DNA from: CALRWV02 sp943371965
GTDB lineage: Bacteria > Bacteroidota > JABWAT01
Length of the DNA: 64,000 nt
Assembly: GCA_943371965.1 (NCBI GenBank)
Contig: CALRWV020000003.1
Coordinates: 310,001-374,000 of the forward strand
Direction: 5' to 3'
Shown here: positions 8,926 through 17,337 of the stretch, piece by piece
Layout of the letters: each line of letters begins with the position of its first letter
Numbering within the stretch: position 1 is the first letter of the stretch
The notes under the pieces: generated by a model
What the model was told of the DNA's origin: nothing
The model's database searches: none
The model's input: only the letters and a program-made list of their open reading frames with translations
Position numbers and translations under genes: made by a program

Positions 8926-9582
8926 ATGATTAGAATCTATCCTCATGCGGATATCAAAAGCAAATGGAAAGTATGGGTTGAAGAATCAACAATTTTAACA
9001 CTCATTTTTCTGATTGCACTGTTTTATTACTTTCCCGATGTAAATTCAATTGTGCCAATTAAAGAATTCAAGCAGGAAATAGTAACTCTTGAGCAGGTGG
9101 AAATTACAAGACAGGAAGTAAAGCCTCCACCTCCACCTGCATTCACAAGAATGGCTGTCTCTGAGAATCCTGATATTGAAGAAGCTGATATTAATTTCAG
9201 CAGCGAATTGGATGTTAATGCCAATGTTGCAGCTACTTTAATTGAACCTCCAAAAGTAGAATCATCAGAAGAAGATGCACCGATATTTGAAGTTGTTGAA
9301 GAATTACCGGAACCGATTGGTGGTATCTCAAATATTCAAAAAAATATCATTTATCCTGAACTTGCCAAAAAAGCTGGGTTGGAAGGATTGGTAGTTATAA
9401 GAGCTGCAGTAGATGAAAAAGGAAATGTAATCAAAACACAAATCATGAAAGGAATCGGCGGTGGTTGTGATGAAGCTGCAGAAGATGCTGTATTAAAAAC
9501 CAAATTCAAACCGGGAAGTCAGCGGGGAATACCAGTTCGTGTTTGGGTTTCAGTACCTGTTAGATTCAAATTGCGTGGATGA
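8926..9582 (+). CDS. tonB: Energy transducer TonB
   Basis: Transmits proton-motive force to outer-membrane receptors. It has one N-terminal membrane anchor (about residues 22-40, LTLIFLIALFYYF), a periplasmic proline run (KPPPPPAF), an acidic linker and a C-terminal TonB domain (about 135-218) with YPELAKKAGLEG and VWVSVPVRFKL. The start has an excellent AAAGGAGG site. ExbB and ExbD are not in the window, so it must work with subunits encoded elsewhere. The sequence fits the CTD-TonB form common in FCB bacteria. Confidence 0.93.
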   Translation: MIRIYPHADIKSKWKVWVEESTILTLIFLIALFYYFPDVNSIVPIKEFKQEIVTLEQVEITRQEVKPPPPPAFTRMAVSENPDIEEADINFSSELDVNANVAATLIEPPKVESSEEDAPIFEVVEELPEPIGGISNIQKNIIYPELAKKAGLEGLVVIRAAVDEKGNVIKTQIMKGIGGGCDEAAEDAVLKTKFKPGSQRGIPVRVWVSVPVRFKLRG

Positions 9583-9600
9583 TACAAAAATATTTAGAAA

Positions 9601-9634
9601 ATAATTCGCCTTCTTATGTTTGAAGGCGAATTAT
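9601..9634. terminator. Bidirectional terminator between convergent genes
   Basis: A perfect 13-bp inverted repeat (ATAATTCGCCTTC / GAAGGCGAATTAT) with an 8-base loop lies between tonB and the convergent surface-repeat gene. AT-rich flanks let it serve both strands. Confidence 0.75.
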
Positions 9635-9640
9635 AAAAAG

Positions 9641-10837
9641 TTAAAACAAGCTAATTCCTGCCGTATAACCCATTCCGACTCTGTACCATGCATTATTTAC
9701 CGGATCAAAGTGATCTTTTCCATTAATAAGTTGATTTCCATTTCTCTGGCCTGATCCATAAGTATTTAATGAAGCTCCTACCATAATTCTTAACCAAGAT
9801 GTTACTTCGGCTTCTAGAACAACTTGATTCCTGATTAAAAAACTCAAGCTGGAATCCCAAATTTTATTGTAACTTACTTTATCAAGCAATAAATCATATC
9901 CAATAGAAAACCATGAAATTGGTTTTTTCAATGAAAAACCAAGACCAGTAAGAAATGGAGTTTGCGGATCCATTGGTTTAAAACCCAAGTGATAAACAAA
10001 TTGAAAACGCTGACTTCCTGTTCTGTATTGTATAAACTGAACTCCACCTTCGTTCATATTCAATTCCAAATTATTTCTACCATTTTTAAGAATATTTATC
10101 ATCCCAACAGAATATCCCTGATTGTCATCGCAAATATTTACAATCCCAACTTGAAATCCTTCAGAATAAGTTGCTTTATTAACCACTCCAATTTGAGATC
10201 CAAATGATGAATCAGCCAAATTTAAAAGACCAGATTGATGGTTCATTGATTCATTTCCGATATTCATGATTCCAATCTGAGCACCATCTGAATTATTCTG
10301 ACTCCAATTGAATAAACCAGCTTGCCACCCATTTCCAATTTCATGAAAATTTGCCAAGCCTAACTGAACACCATTTAAGGAAAATGTGTAATTTACTGAA
10401 GCAGACAATTGAACTCCATTTACTGCAAGTGAAGACTCATTGTAAATCAGGGAAGTTTGAAGTCCAGTCACTAATCCGCCTGTATAATTGCTTATCAGTG
10501 CAAATTGAACACCTTTTAATTCCTGTACCAATCGGTTTGAAATAAAAGAAAATTGAAATCCATTTAACATATAACCATCGCCCAAAGTCATATTCATTGA
10601 TAAATTATTGTTGATAAATGAATAATTTGGATTTGTTGAAACACCAGGAATGAGACTGAGTTGAATCGGAATATTGATCATTGAAACTCCATAACCTGTC
10701 ATACTTCCGGGAACAGATTGTTGAGTTTTGGGAACTTGTACTGGAAGTGGTTCGAGTATTTGGGCGTTTATCTCAGACGAGACAGAAAAACTAAGGATTG
10801 AGGTGAAAATTAAATATGCAGTTAACGATTTTTTCAT
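9641..10837 (-). CDS. Secreted surface-repeat protein, LA_2272-like
   Basis: A cleavable signal peptide (MKKSLTAYLIFTSILSF..INAQ, about 26 residues) precedes a long series of degenerate units of 20-25 residues. Their core reads G-x-Q-x-G-(L/I/V)-x-N, for example GVQLGLANF, GWQAGLFNW, GAQIGIMNI and GFQVGIVNI, about residues 75-265. The rest resembles outer-membrane beta-strands. This pattern matches the family named after Leptospira LA_2272, whose function is unknown. Export is supported by the signal; cell-surface location is inferred. It is convergent with tonB and divergent from the toxin-antitoxin pair. Confidence 0.7.
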   Translation of the reverse strand: MKKSLTAYLIFTSILSFSVSSEINAQILEPLPVQVPKTQQSVPGSMTGYGVSMINIPIQLSLIPGVSTNPNYSFINNNLSMNMTLGDGYMLNGFQFSFISNRLVQELKGVQFALISNYTGGLVTGLQTSLIYNESSLAVNGVQLSASVNYTFSLNGVQLGLANFHEIGNGWQAGLFNWSQNNSDGAQIGIMNIGNESMNHQSGLLNLADSSFGSQIGVVNKATYSEGFQVGIVNICDDNQGYSVGMINILKNGRNNLELNMNEGGVQFIQYRTGSQRFQFVYHLGFKPMDPQTPFLTGLGFSLKKPISWFSIGYDLLLDKVSYNKIWDSSLSFLIRNQVVLEAEVTSWLRIMVGASLNTYGSGQRNGNQLINGKDHFDPVNNAWYRVGMGYTAGISLF

Positions 10838-11030
10838 TTTATTCTCCGGATCAAAGGAATGTTATTGTTAAAATCTTTAAGCCAGGGATACGGAATATTT
10901 ATTAAAAAAGTTTCATTAATCTGTTATGTAAAAAAAATCTTATGTTTTAAAATTAAAGTAATGACAACAGGGTTCTTGTTTTTTAAAAATTGTGTTATTA
11001 CATTGTAAGAACATGAAAGGATATATTATT

Positions 11031-11237
11031 ATGATAAAAACACTTCAGAAAATTGGAAACAGCAAAGGTTTGGTGCTTGATAAGGCTTTGCTTGATCTTT
11101 TGGATATCGGAGAAGATACTTCAATTGAAATAAAACCAACAAATGGAGGATTATTGCTAAAAAAAGTAGATGTGAAATCAGCTTATGAAATAGTAGCATC
11201 AAAACATAGAAAATCATTGGATAAATTGGCTAAATGA
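11031..11237 (+). CDS. AbrB/MazE-like antitoxin
   Basis: A 68-residue protein whose first 47 residues form a SpoVT/AbrB-type swapped-hairpin DNA-binding domain (IGNSKGLVLDKALLDLLDI). The basic C-terminal tail would bind the partner toxin. ATG 11031 is preferred because AAAGGA lies 12 bases upstream, in the middle of a longer open frame that begins at 10992. It overlaps the toxin gene by four bases (ATGA). Antitoxins of this kind usually repress their own promoter, so a promoter and operator are expected in the AT-rich 190 bases upstream. Confidence 0.82.
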   Translation: MIKTLQKIGNSKGLVLDKALLDLLDIGEDTSIEIKPTNGGLLLKKVDVKSAYEIVASKHRKSLDKLAK

Positions 11238-11626
11238 TAGAGTATTCATTTTTTACAATTGATGATGTTTTATTTTTTCATAAAGAGGAAATAAATAAAT
11301 CCGGAGGAGCTGCTGATATTAGAGATTTTCCGGGTATTGAAGCAGCAGTTTATGCACCTCAAGCAAGTTTTGGTGGTGAGTATTTACTTGATGTGTTTAA
11401 TATGGCTGCTGCTTACCTTGTTTCAATAGTAATTCATCATCCATTTATTGATGGCAACAAGAGAACAGGAACTGTTGCTGCCATAACATTTTTTTATCTA
11501 AATGGATTTGAAGTTAATGAAACTCATGATGAGGAGTTGGCAGATATTGTTCTAGCATTTCTTCGCAAAGAATTAACAAGAGAAGATATTGGAAATTACT
11601 TCAAAACACATTCGACACCTTTGTAA
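11234..11626 (+). CDS. doc: Doc-type (Fic fold) toxin
   Basis: A 130-residue protein with the complete Doc/Fic active-site motif HPFIDGNKRTG (H69 to about 79) and the upstream flap region AAVYAPQASFGGEYL. Doc phosphorylates EF-Tu and halts translation, and is blocked by its antitoxin. Length and motif match the death-on-curing family, and nothing suggests inactivation. It is translationally coupled to the AbrB-like gene. Classical Doc is paired with Phd; an AbrB-type partner is a known but less familiar variant. Confidence 0.9.
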   Translation: MIEYSFFTIDDVLFFHKEEINKSGGAADIRDFPGIEAAVYAPQASFGGEYLLDVFNMAAAYLVSIVIHHPFIDGNKRTGTVAAITFFYLNGFEVNETHDEELADIVLAFLRKELTREDIGNYFKTHSTPL

Positions 11627-11733
11627 AATTTCAATTTTCAAATTGACTAACAAACTCAAAAATTCCATCTTTGCAGTATAATTGGAACCGTTTTCAACCC
11701 AATTCCGTTTTTCTTCAAATAAGAGCATTTCTC

Positions 11734-12264
11734 ATGAACAAACCCGTTGATATTTCCACCAAATTGAATTTTGCTGAACGTATTTACCTTCCTGAAATTG
11801 CTAAGGGAATGTGGTATACACTGAAGCAGATGTTTGTAAAACCGGTTACTATGCGCTATCCTGAAGAACAATGGGTTGCTCCTTCCATTTTCCGCGGTAG
11901 ACCAGTTTTGGTTGCGAGAGAAGATAATACTGAAAGATGTGTTGCTTGCGGATTGTGTTCACGTGTTTGTCCGCCATTGGCTATTTATATTGAAGCAGAT
12001 GAAACCGAACGGAAACAGGAACGCTACCCGAAAATTTTTGAAATTGATATGTTACGCTGCATTTTTTGCGGATATTGTGAAGAAGTTTGTCCCGAAGAAG
12101 CGATTGTGATGAGCAAGGAATACGATATTGTTTTCAGAACACGCGAATCTGCTTTGTTTGATAAAGCAAAATTGATGACTCCAGCTTCCGAACTGAAAGA
12201 CCGTTTGGATTTCCTGAAAAAAAGCAAAAATCCGGACGAAGTTGGTAAAACTGCTCATGTTTAA
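11734..12264 (+). CDS. nuoI: NADH-quinone oxidoreductase subunit I-like ferredoxin protein
   Basis: Carries two 4Fe-4S clusters and, in complex I, passes electrons towards quinone. The 177-residue protein from ATG 11734 has an N-terminal amphipathic region (GMWYTLKQMF) and the two cluster motifs CVACGLCSRVC and CIFCGYCEEVC, each followed by a proline. Length and spacing match NuoI. No other complex I subunit is in the window, and flanking genes are a rhodanese and a toxin pair. It may therefore be a displaced subunit or serve another ferredoxin-linked complex. Confidence 0.87.
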   Translation: MNKPVDISTKLNFAERIYLPEIAKGMWYTLKQMFVKPVTMRYPEEQWVAPSIFRGRPVLVAREDNTERCVACGLCSRVCPPLAIYIEADETERKQERYPKIFEIDMLRCIFCGYCEEVCPEEAIVMSKEYDIVFRTRESALFDKAKLMTPASELKDRLDFLKKSKNPDEVGKTAHV

Positions 12265-12562
12265 ACGACTTTCACCAGTTGAAGCCGCAAGTTCCATAAA
12301 ATCCAACCCAAAATTAAAAGTTATTGATGTAAGAACGGTAGGCGAATTTGAAGCCTACCATATTCCTACCGCTGAAAATATTCCGATGCATTTGATTCCG
12401 CAAAAAATTTCTGAACTGGATAAAAACGAAATGTATCTGATTATTTGTGAGCATTCAGTACGGTCCGTTCAGGTTTGTTATTTTCTTGAAAGTCAGGGTT
12501 TTGAAAATATCATCAATATTGATGGCGGAATGAGTGAATATCCAGGGGAAATTAAGAATTGA
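12257..12562 (+). CDS. Rhodanese-like domain protein
   Basis: A single-domain protein of 101 residues. The family's first signature (VIDVRTVGEFEAYHI) is at 22-36 and the active-site loop CEHSVRS begins at C64, the usual persulfide cysteine. Single-domain rhodaneses move sulfane sulfur or act as sulfur relays. ATG 12257 overlaps the end of nuoI by 8 bases, so the two are probably co-translated. This suggests a link with iron-sulfur or sulfur metabolism, which is inference. Confidence 0.87.
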   Translation: MFKRLSPVEAASSIKSNPKLKVIDVRTVGEFEAYHIPTAENIPMHLIPQKISELDKNEMYLIICEHSVRSVQVCYFLESQGFENIINIDGGMSEYPGEIKN

Positions 12563-12658
12563 GAATTTGGAACTTAAAATCTCCTTCATCTCAACCTTCT
12601 CCCACAAGAAGAAGGAGAAAAGCAATTCACGAAAATTCATGGTTAAAGAAATAAAACC

Positions 12659-13957
12659 TTGTTAAATACCTTAAGACCTTCAAAAACCCCAACTATCCGA
12701 ACAGGCTTGAAGCTCAGTATTCTTGAAGGCTTATTTTCCAATTTCCAATATATTACACTTTCAAGTTCTTATTTGGTTGGACTTTGTTTGGCTTTTGGTT
12801 TGTCTGATTTTCAGATTGCACTTTTTGGAAGCATGAACTTCCTGTCCCAAATCTTCTTTTTTGTAAACGCTTATCTTCTTCAGCATTCCATTGACCGAAA
12901 AAAATCGGTGATGATAATTTCTGCTGTTATCCGTGTTGGTTGGATTGTTCCTGCAATTTTACTATCCTTCCCAGATCCGACTCATTTTAAATCATTATTT
13001 ATCATCTTTCTTACTTCCTATTTTATACTTGATAAAATGATGGCTCACGGATGGAATAGCTGGATGAGCGATTTGGTTCCTACCAAAATCAGAGGGAAGT
13101 ATTTTGGAGTCCGAAGTGGAATTGTCGCAGTTGCAACTGTTATATTTCATTTTATCATCAGCACCACTTTGGATCATTTTAAAAGTATCAATGAACCTCA
13201 TTTAGGTTTTACTCTTGTTTTAACAATCAGTGTGATTTTTGGGATTGTCACCATTTTCCTGTTTCACAGACAAACGCATTTCAAAACAAAACAGGATTCA
13301 GTTGGCCAAAAATTCAGCTTTGATATTATCAGAGAAAGTTTCAAGGAAAAGTCATTTAAAAGAAGACTGGTTCTGGTTTCAATGATTCAGTTTACAGTTG
13401 GAATGGGCGTTATGTTTTTTCCGATTTATATGCTGGAAGTCGTTAAGGTTTCGTTTACAACTTATGCATTTTACCAAACCATTCATTTATTGATTGGAAT
13501 ATTAGGCTACCGGTTTTGCGGGAAAATTATTGATGAACTTGGAAGCGACAGAGCCATCATTTACGTTTCTGCCGGACTGATTTTATCTTCTGTTGTCTGG
13601 TTGTTTATCAATGAAAACCGGTTGTATCTCTTTTTTGTTGATGCTGCTTTGTTGGGTTTTTTTCAAAACGCGTTCAATCTCATCAATACCAACGTGAGTC
13701 TTTCAAATCCGAAAGATAAATTTGGAAATTATAAGATCGCTTTTTTTGCGAGTATCGTTGGCTTCAGTTATTTTTGCGGCTCATTATTGGCCGGACAAAT
13801 TTCCAAGTTTCAATCTTTGGGAAACTTCAATCGCGAACAATTGATTTTCGCCATTTTTCTTGTTTCGCTCCTGATACGGATTTTAACATTTGCAATTTCA
13901 TTGAAAGGAATCTCCTTAACCAAACTGGGAAAAGAAGGTTTGAGGATGATTAAATAA
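12659..13957 (+). CDS. Major facilitator superfamily transporter
   Basis: A 432-residue integral membrane protein with about 12 hydrophobic segments and a loop containing MSDLVPTKIRGKYFGVRSG, the A-like motif between helices seen in many MFS members. The substrate cannot be told. Start is taken as TTG 12659; the ATG at 12639 is out of frame and stops after eight codons. purL starts two bases after its stop, so the two may be co-transcribed. Confidence 0.85.
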   Translation: MLNTLRPSKTPTIRTGLKLSILEGLFSNFQYITLSSSYLVGLCLAFGLSDFQIALFGSMNFLSQIFFFVNAYLLQHSIDRKKSVMIISAVIRVGWIVPAILLSFPDPTHFKSLFIIFLTSYFILDKMMAHGWNSWMSDLVPTKIRGKYFGVRSGIVAVATVIFHFIISTTLDHFKSINEPHLGFTLVLTISVIFGIVTIFLFHRQTHFKTKQDSVGQKFSFDIIRESFKEKSFKRRLVLVSMIQFTVGMGVMFFPIYMLEVVKVSFTTYAFYQTIHLLIGILGYRFCGKIIDELGSDRAIIYVSAGLILSSVVWLFINENRLYLFFVDAALLGFFQNAFNLINTNVSLSNPKDKFGNYKIAFFASIVGFSYFCGSLLAGQISKFQSLGNFNREQLIFAIFLVSLLIRILTFAISLKGISLTKLGKEGLRMIK

Positions 13958-13959
13958 GT

Positions 13960-16209
13960 ATGACAAAAACAATCACAGAACCAGAAGTTAATTTCGAACT
14001 TGCAAAAAAACATGGGCTTACCGAAGAGGAATATCAGAAAATCCAGAATGTGTTGGGAAGAATTCCAACTTTTACCGAATTGGGAATTTATTCGGTTATG
14101 TGGTCTGAACACTGCAGCTATAAAAATTCGATTTTGGAGATCAAAAAACTTCCACGTTCCGGTGGAAAATTACTGGTTGGCGCCGGCGAAGAAAATGCCG
14201 GTTTAGTTGATATTGGTGATGGTTATGCCGCCGCTTTTAAAATTGAAAGTCATAATCACCCATCTGCAGTTGAACCTTACCAAGGTGCTGCTACCGGTGT
14301 TGGTGGAATTCACCGCGATATTTTCACCATGGGTGCTCGTCCGATAGCGACTTTGGATTCTTTACGTTTTGGTGATTTGGACAATCCAAGAGTTCAATTT
14401 TTATTAAATGGCGTTGTAAAGGGAATTTCAGGTTATGGAAATTCATTTGGGGTTCCAACAGTTGCAGGAGAAGTCTATTTCGATAAAAGTTACCAGGGAA
14501 ATCCGTTGGTAAATGCAATGTCAGTTGGAATTGTTGAAGTTGGGAAGACTGCTTCCGCAACTGCCAAAGGAAAGGGAAATCCAGTACTGATTGTTGGAAG
14601 TGCTACTGGAAGAGATGGAATTCACGGAGCAACTTTCGCATCAGAGGAGATATCAGAAAAATCAGAAGCTAAACGTCCAAGTGTTCAGGTTGGAGATCCT
14701 TTTACTGAAAAACTTTTACTCGAAGCAACCTTGGAAGCAATAGCTTCAGGATTTGTTGTTGGAATTCAGGATATGGGAGCTGCGGGAATATCATGTTCAA
14801 CTTCTGAAATGTCTGCAAAAGGTGAAGTTGGAATGATAATCGACTTGGATAAAGTTCCTGCCCGTGAAACCGGAATGACTGCTTACGAACTTATGCTTTC
14901 CGAATCTCAGGAAAGAATGCTGATTGTTGTGACCAAAGGAAAAGAACAGGAAATCATCAAAATCTTTGAAAAATGGGATCTTCCAGCCGCAATTATTGGT
15001 GAAGTAACTGATGAAGAACGGGTAAAAATATACAAGGATGGTGAATTAAAGGCCGATATTCCGCCTCATTCGTTGGTATTAGGCGGTGGAGCTCCTGTTT
15101 ATGTTCGGGAAAGAAAAAGACCTGATTATTTGGATAAAGTTCAGAATGCTGATTTGTCTCAATTTAAGACTACAAATCCCAAAGCTGATATTTTGAAATT
15201 ATTGGGTTCTCCAAATATTGCATCTAAACGTTGGGTTTATGAACAATATGACACCATGGTTCGGACCAATTCAATGACTTTGCCGGGACAGTCTGATGCT
15301 GCAGTTATCAGAGTGAAAGGAACCAAAAAAGCGTTGGCAGTAAAAACTGACTGTAATGGTCGTTACGTGTATTTGAATCCGAGATTAGGCGGTCAAATAG
15401 CTGTAGCTGAAGCAGCAAGAAATGTAGCTTGTACCGGTGCAATTCCTTTGGCAATTACCAATTGTCTCAATTTTGGAAATCCGTATAAACCTGAAATTTA
15501 TTGGCAATTTTCAGAGGCATTAGGCGGTATGGCTGATGCATGTAAGGTATTTGAAACACCGGTTACTGGTGGAAATGTTTCTTTTTACAACGAAAACCCA
15601 GATGGAGCAGTTTTTCCAACTCCAACTATTGGAATGTTGGGTCTTTTGGAGGACATTGAAACCAACGGATATCTCACATATCAACTTGAGACTGAAGGCG
15701 AGACTTTGTTTTTAATTGGTGAGACAAAGGATGAATTGGGCGGAACCGAGTTTTTAAGCTGGATTCATAAATCAACTTTGGGAAATGCCCCTTCATTGGA
15801 TCTTCAGGTTGAAAAAAGATTGCATCAGTTTTTACATAAAGCTTATACAAACAAATACTTAACAACGGCTCATGATTTATCAGATGGCGGATTTATCATT
15901 TCAGTCTCAGAATTATTACTTGCCAGGTTGAATCCAAAGTTGGGAATTGAGATTTCCGATCTTCCTACCACAGCAAAAACAATTGAAGGAAAGCTTTTCA
16001 GCGAAACTCAGTCCAGAGTTATTGTTTCTGCCAAAAAAGGTAGTGAAAAACTGGTATTAGACCTTGCAAAATCCTTTAATCTTACCATTCAGGAGATTGG
16101 AAAGACCAATTTAACCGGAAATTTAAAGATTTCTGAAGTTGGCGAGTTTACTTTTGATGAATTGGCAGATCCTTATTATAACGCAATTCTGAATAAGTTG
16201 AAGAAGTAA
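13960..16209 (+). CDS. purL: Phosphoribosylformylglycinamidine synthase subunit PurL
   Basis: Catalyses the ATP-dependent conversion of FGAR to FGAM in purine synthesis, with glutamine amidotransferase PurQ and PurS. The 749-residue length is that of the small PurL, so separate PurQ and PurS are expected elsewhere. Conserved stretches include SEHCSYKNS, KIESHNHPSAVEPYQGAATG and VQVGDPFTEK, with a second AIRS-like half from about residue 420. The ATG at 13960 lies 2 bases after the MFS gene. Confidence 0.96.
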   Translation: MTKTITEPEVNFELAKKHGLTEEEYQKIQNVLGRIPTFTELGIYSVMWSEHCSYKNSILEIKKLPRSGGKLLVGAGEENAGLVDIGDGYAAAFKIESHNHPSAVEPYQGAATGVGGIHRDIFTMGARPIATLDSLRFGDLDNPRVQFLLNGVVKGISGYGNSFGVPTVAGEVYFDKSYQGNPLVNAMSVGIVEVGKTASATAKGKGNPVLIVGSATGRDGIHGATFASEEISEKSEAKRPSVQVGDPFTEKLLLEATLEAIASGFVVGIQDMGAAGISCSTSEMSAKGEVGMIIDLDKVPARETGMTAYELMLSESQERMLIVVTKGKEQEIIKIFEKWDLPAAIIGEVTDEERVKIYKDGELKADIPPHSLVLGGGAPVYVRERKRPDYLDKVQNADLSQFKTTNPKADILKLLGSPNIASKRWVYEQYDTMVRTNSMTLPGQSDAAVIRVKGTKKALAVKTDCNGRYVYLNPRLGGQIAVAEAARNVACTGAIPLAITNCLNFGNPYKPEIYWQFSEALGGMADACKVFETPVTGGNVSFYNENPDGAVFPTPTIGMLGLLEDIETNGYLTYQLETEGETLFLIGETKDELGGTEFLSWIHKSTLGNAPSLDLQVEKRLHQFLHKAYTNKYLTTAHDLSDGGFIISVSELLLARLNPKLGIEISDLPTTAKTIEGKLFSETQSRVIVSAKKGSEKLVLDLAKSFNLTIQEIGKTNLTGNLKISEVGEFTFDELADPYYNAILNKLKK

Positions 16210-16212
16210 AAT

Positions 16213-16614
16213 ATGGAAACAACAAATAAGCTGTTAACTATCAAATATTCTGTTGAAAATGATAATGAAATTTCAGATAAAGATTATTTACTAAAAAATA
16301 AGGCATATATCGTTGACCTTACCAGCGTAAATGGTTTTAAATATTTGGTAGAAGTAAATAAAAATGAATTGGTTTTGATTCCCATTAATCTGACTTATCG
16401 GTGGAAATTCTATATTTTTTGGTTTGCATTTGTTTGCTTTTTGGCTTTTCCAACAATTCCAGCAGCATTTGAAGACAATAATCCAGTGTTTGGATTTTCT
16501 GTGATTTTTATGATAATTTTCTCCCTCATTATTTTTTATTTTTCTTATAGAATTGAAAAAAACAAAGCTTTGAAGTTTTTAAAAACAAAATCAAAGTTCC
16601 TTCAGAAAGATTAA
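16213..16614 (+). CDS. Small two-helix membrane protein, tandem copy 1
   Basis: A 133-residue protein of unknown function. The soluble N-terminal half (about residues 1-72) is rich in charge and ends in INLTYRWKFY. Two transmembrane helices follow (about 73-95 and 98-118), then a lysine-rich cytoplasmic-looking tail KALKFLKTKSKFLQ. It starts 3 bases after purL. A nearly identical copy follows immediately. No domain family is recognised. Confidence 0.7.
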   Translation: METTNKLLTIKYSVENDNEISDKDYLLKNKAYIVDLTSVNGFKYLVEVNKNELVLIPINLTYRWKFYIFWFAFVCFLAFPTIPAAFEDNNPVFGFSVIFMIIFSLIIFYFSYRIEKNKALKFLKTKSKFLQKD

Positions 16615-16663
16615 TGATTCCAAGTTTGGCAATTATAATCTAAAAATGAGATTGAAGTAAATT

Positions 16664-17065
16664 ATGGAAACAACAAATAAGTTATTGACTATCAAATATT
16701 CTGCTGCAAACGATAAAGAAATTTCAGATAAAGATTATTTACTAAAAAATAAGGCATATATCGTTGACCTTACCAGCGTAAATGGTTTTAAATATTTGGT
16801 AGAAGTAAATAAAAATGAATTGGTTTTGATTCCCATTAATCTGACTTATCGGTGGAAGTTCTATACTTTTTGGCTAGCTTTTATTTGTTTTCTATCATTT
16901 CTTGTAATTCCAGCAGCATTTGAAGATAATAATCCGCTTTTTGGATATTCCTTTATATTTGGAATAATATTTATCCTTATGATTATGTATTTTACTTACA
17001 AAATTGAAAAAAACAAAGCTTTGAAGTTTTTAAAAACGAAATCTAAGTTCCTTCAGAATGATTAA
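16664..17065 (+). CDS. Small two-helix membrane protein, tandem copy 2
   Basis: Same length and layout as the preceding gene. The block DKDYLLKNKAYIVDLTS through about residue 65 is identical, and the tail differs by two residues or fewer. The two membrane helices, however, are clearly different (FYTFWLAFICFLSFLVI in copy 2). This pattern shows recent duplication with the helices diverging, or conversion of the outer parts. No function can be assigned. Confidence 0.7.
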   Translation: METTNKLLTIKYSAANDKEISDKDYLLKNKAYIVDLTSVNGFKYLVEVNKNELVLIPINLTYRWKFYTFWLAFICFLSFLVIPAAFEDNNPLFGYSFIFGIIFILMIMYFTYKIEKNKALKFLKTKSKFLQND

Positions 17066-17250
17066 AGATTTCTGGTTTGTAGTTGGTAATCTAAAAATGA
17101 GATAGTATTTAAATAATTGATTAACTATTTTTTAACTCGATCAGTATAAAATAATTCAAACAAAGAAATTGAGTCCCGTAAATTCAAATGAACTTATCAG
17201 AAAGAATAAAATATAAATTCTTGTCCTTTAATTAATTTATAGTTGATGGT

Positions 17251-17284
17251 ATATAATATATATTATGTAAAGTATATATTATAT
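17251..17284. repeat. AT-only inverted repeat
   Basis: ATATAATATATA and its exact reverse complement TATATATTATAT flank a 10-base loop. It lies in the 272-base gap between the tandem membrane-protein genes and the convergent LytTR regulator. It may act in termination, though no T-run follows. The rest of the gap shows nothing I recognise. Confidence 0.5.
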
Positions 17285-17337
17285 TGAAAATCAACTAACC
17301 CTTAATTCCACATTCCAAATTCGTAATTCTTTATTAA

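Larger units (their letters stand above)
16213..17096 (+). repeat. Tandem duplication of gene plus 3' flank
   Basis: The unit is about 450 bases and includes the shared 3' flank TCTAAAAATGAGAT at 16638-16651 and 17089-17096 or so. About 135 bases (around 16271-16406 and 16722-16857) are identical at DNA level. The central membrane-helix region is not. Confidence 0.75.

Noticed and set aside
12581..12617. Imperfect CTCCTTC/GAAGGAG repeat between rhodanese and MFS genes
   Set aside because: The loop is long and no T-run follows, so it is not a convincing terminator.
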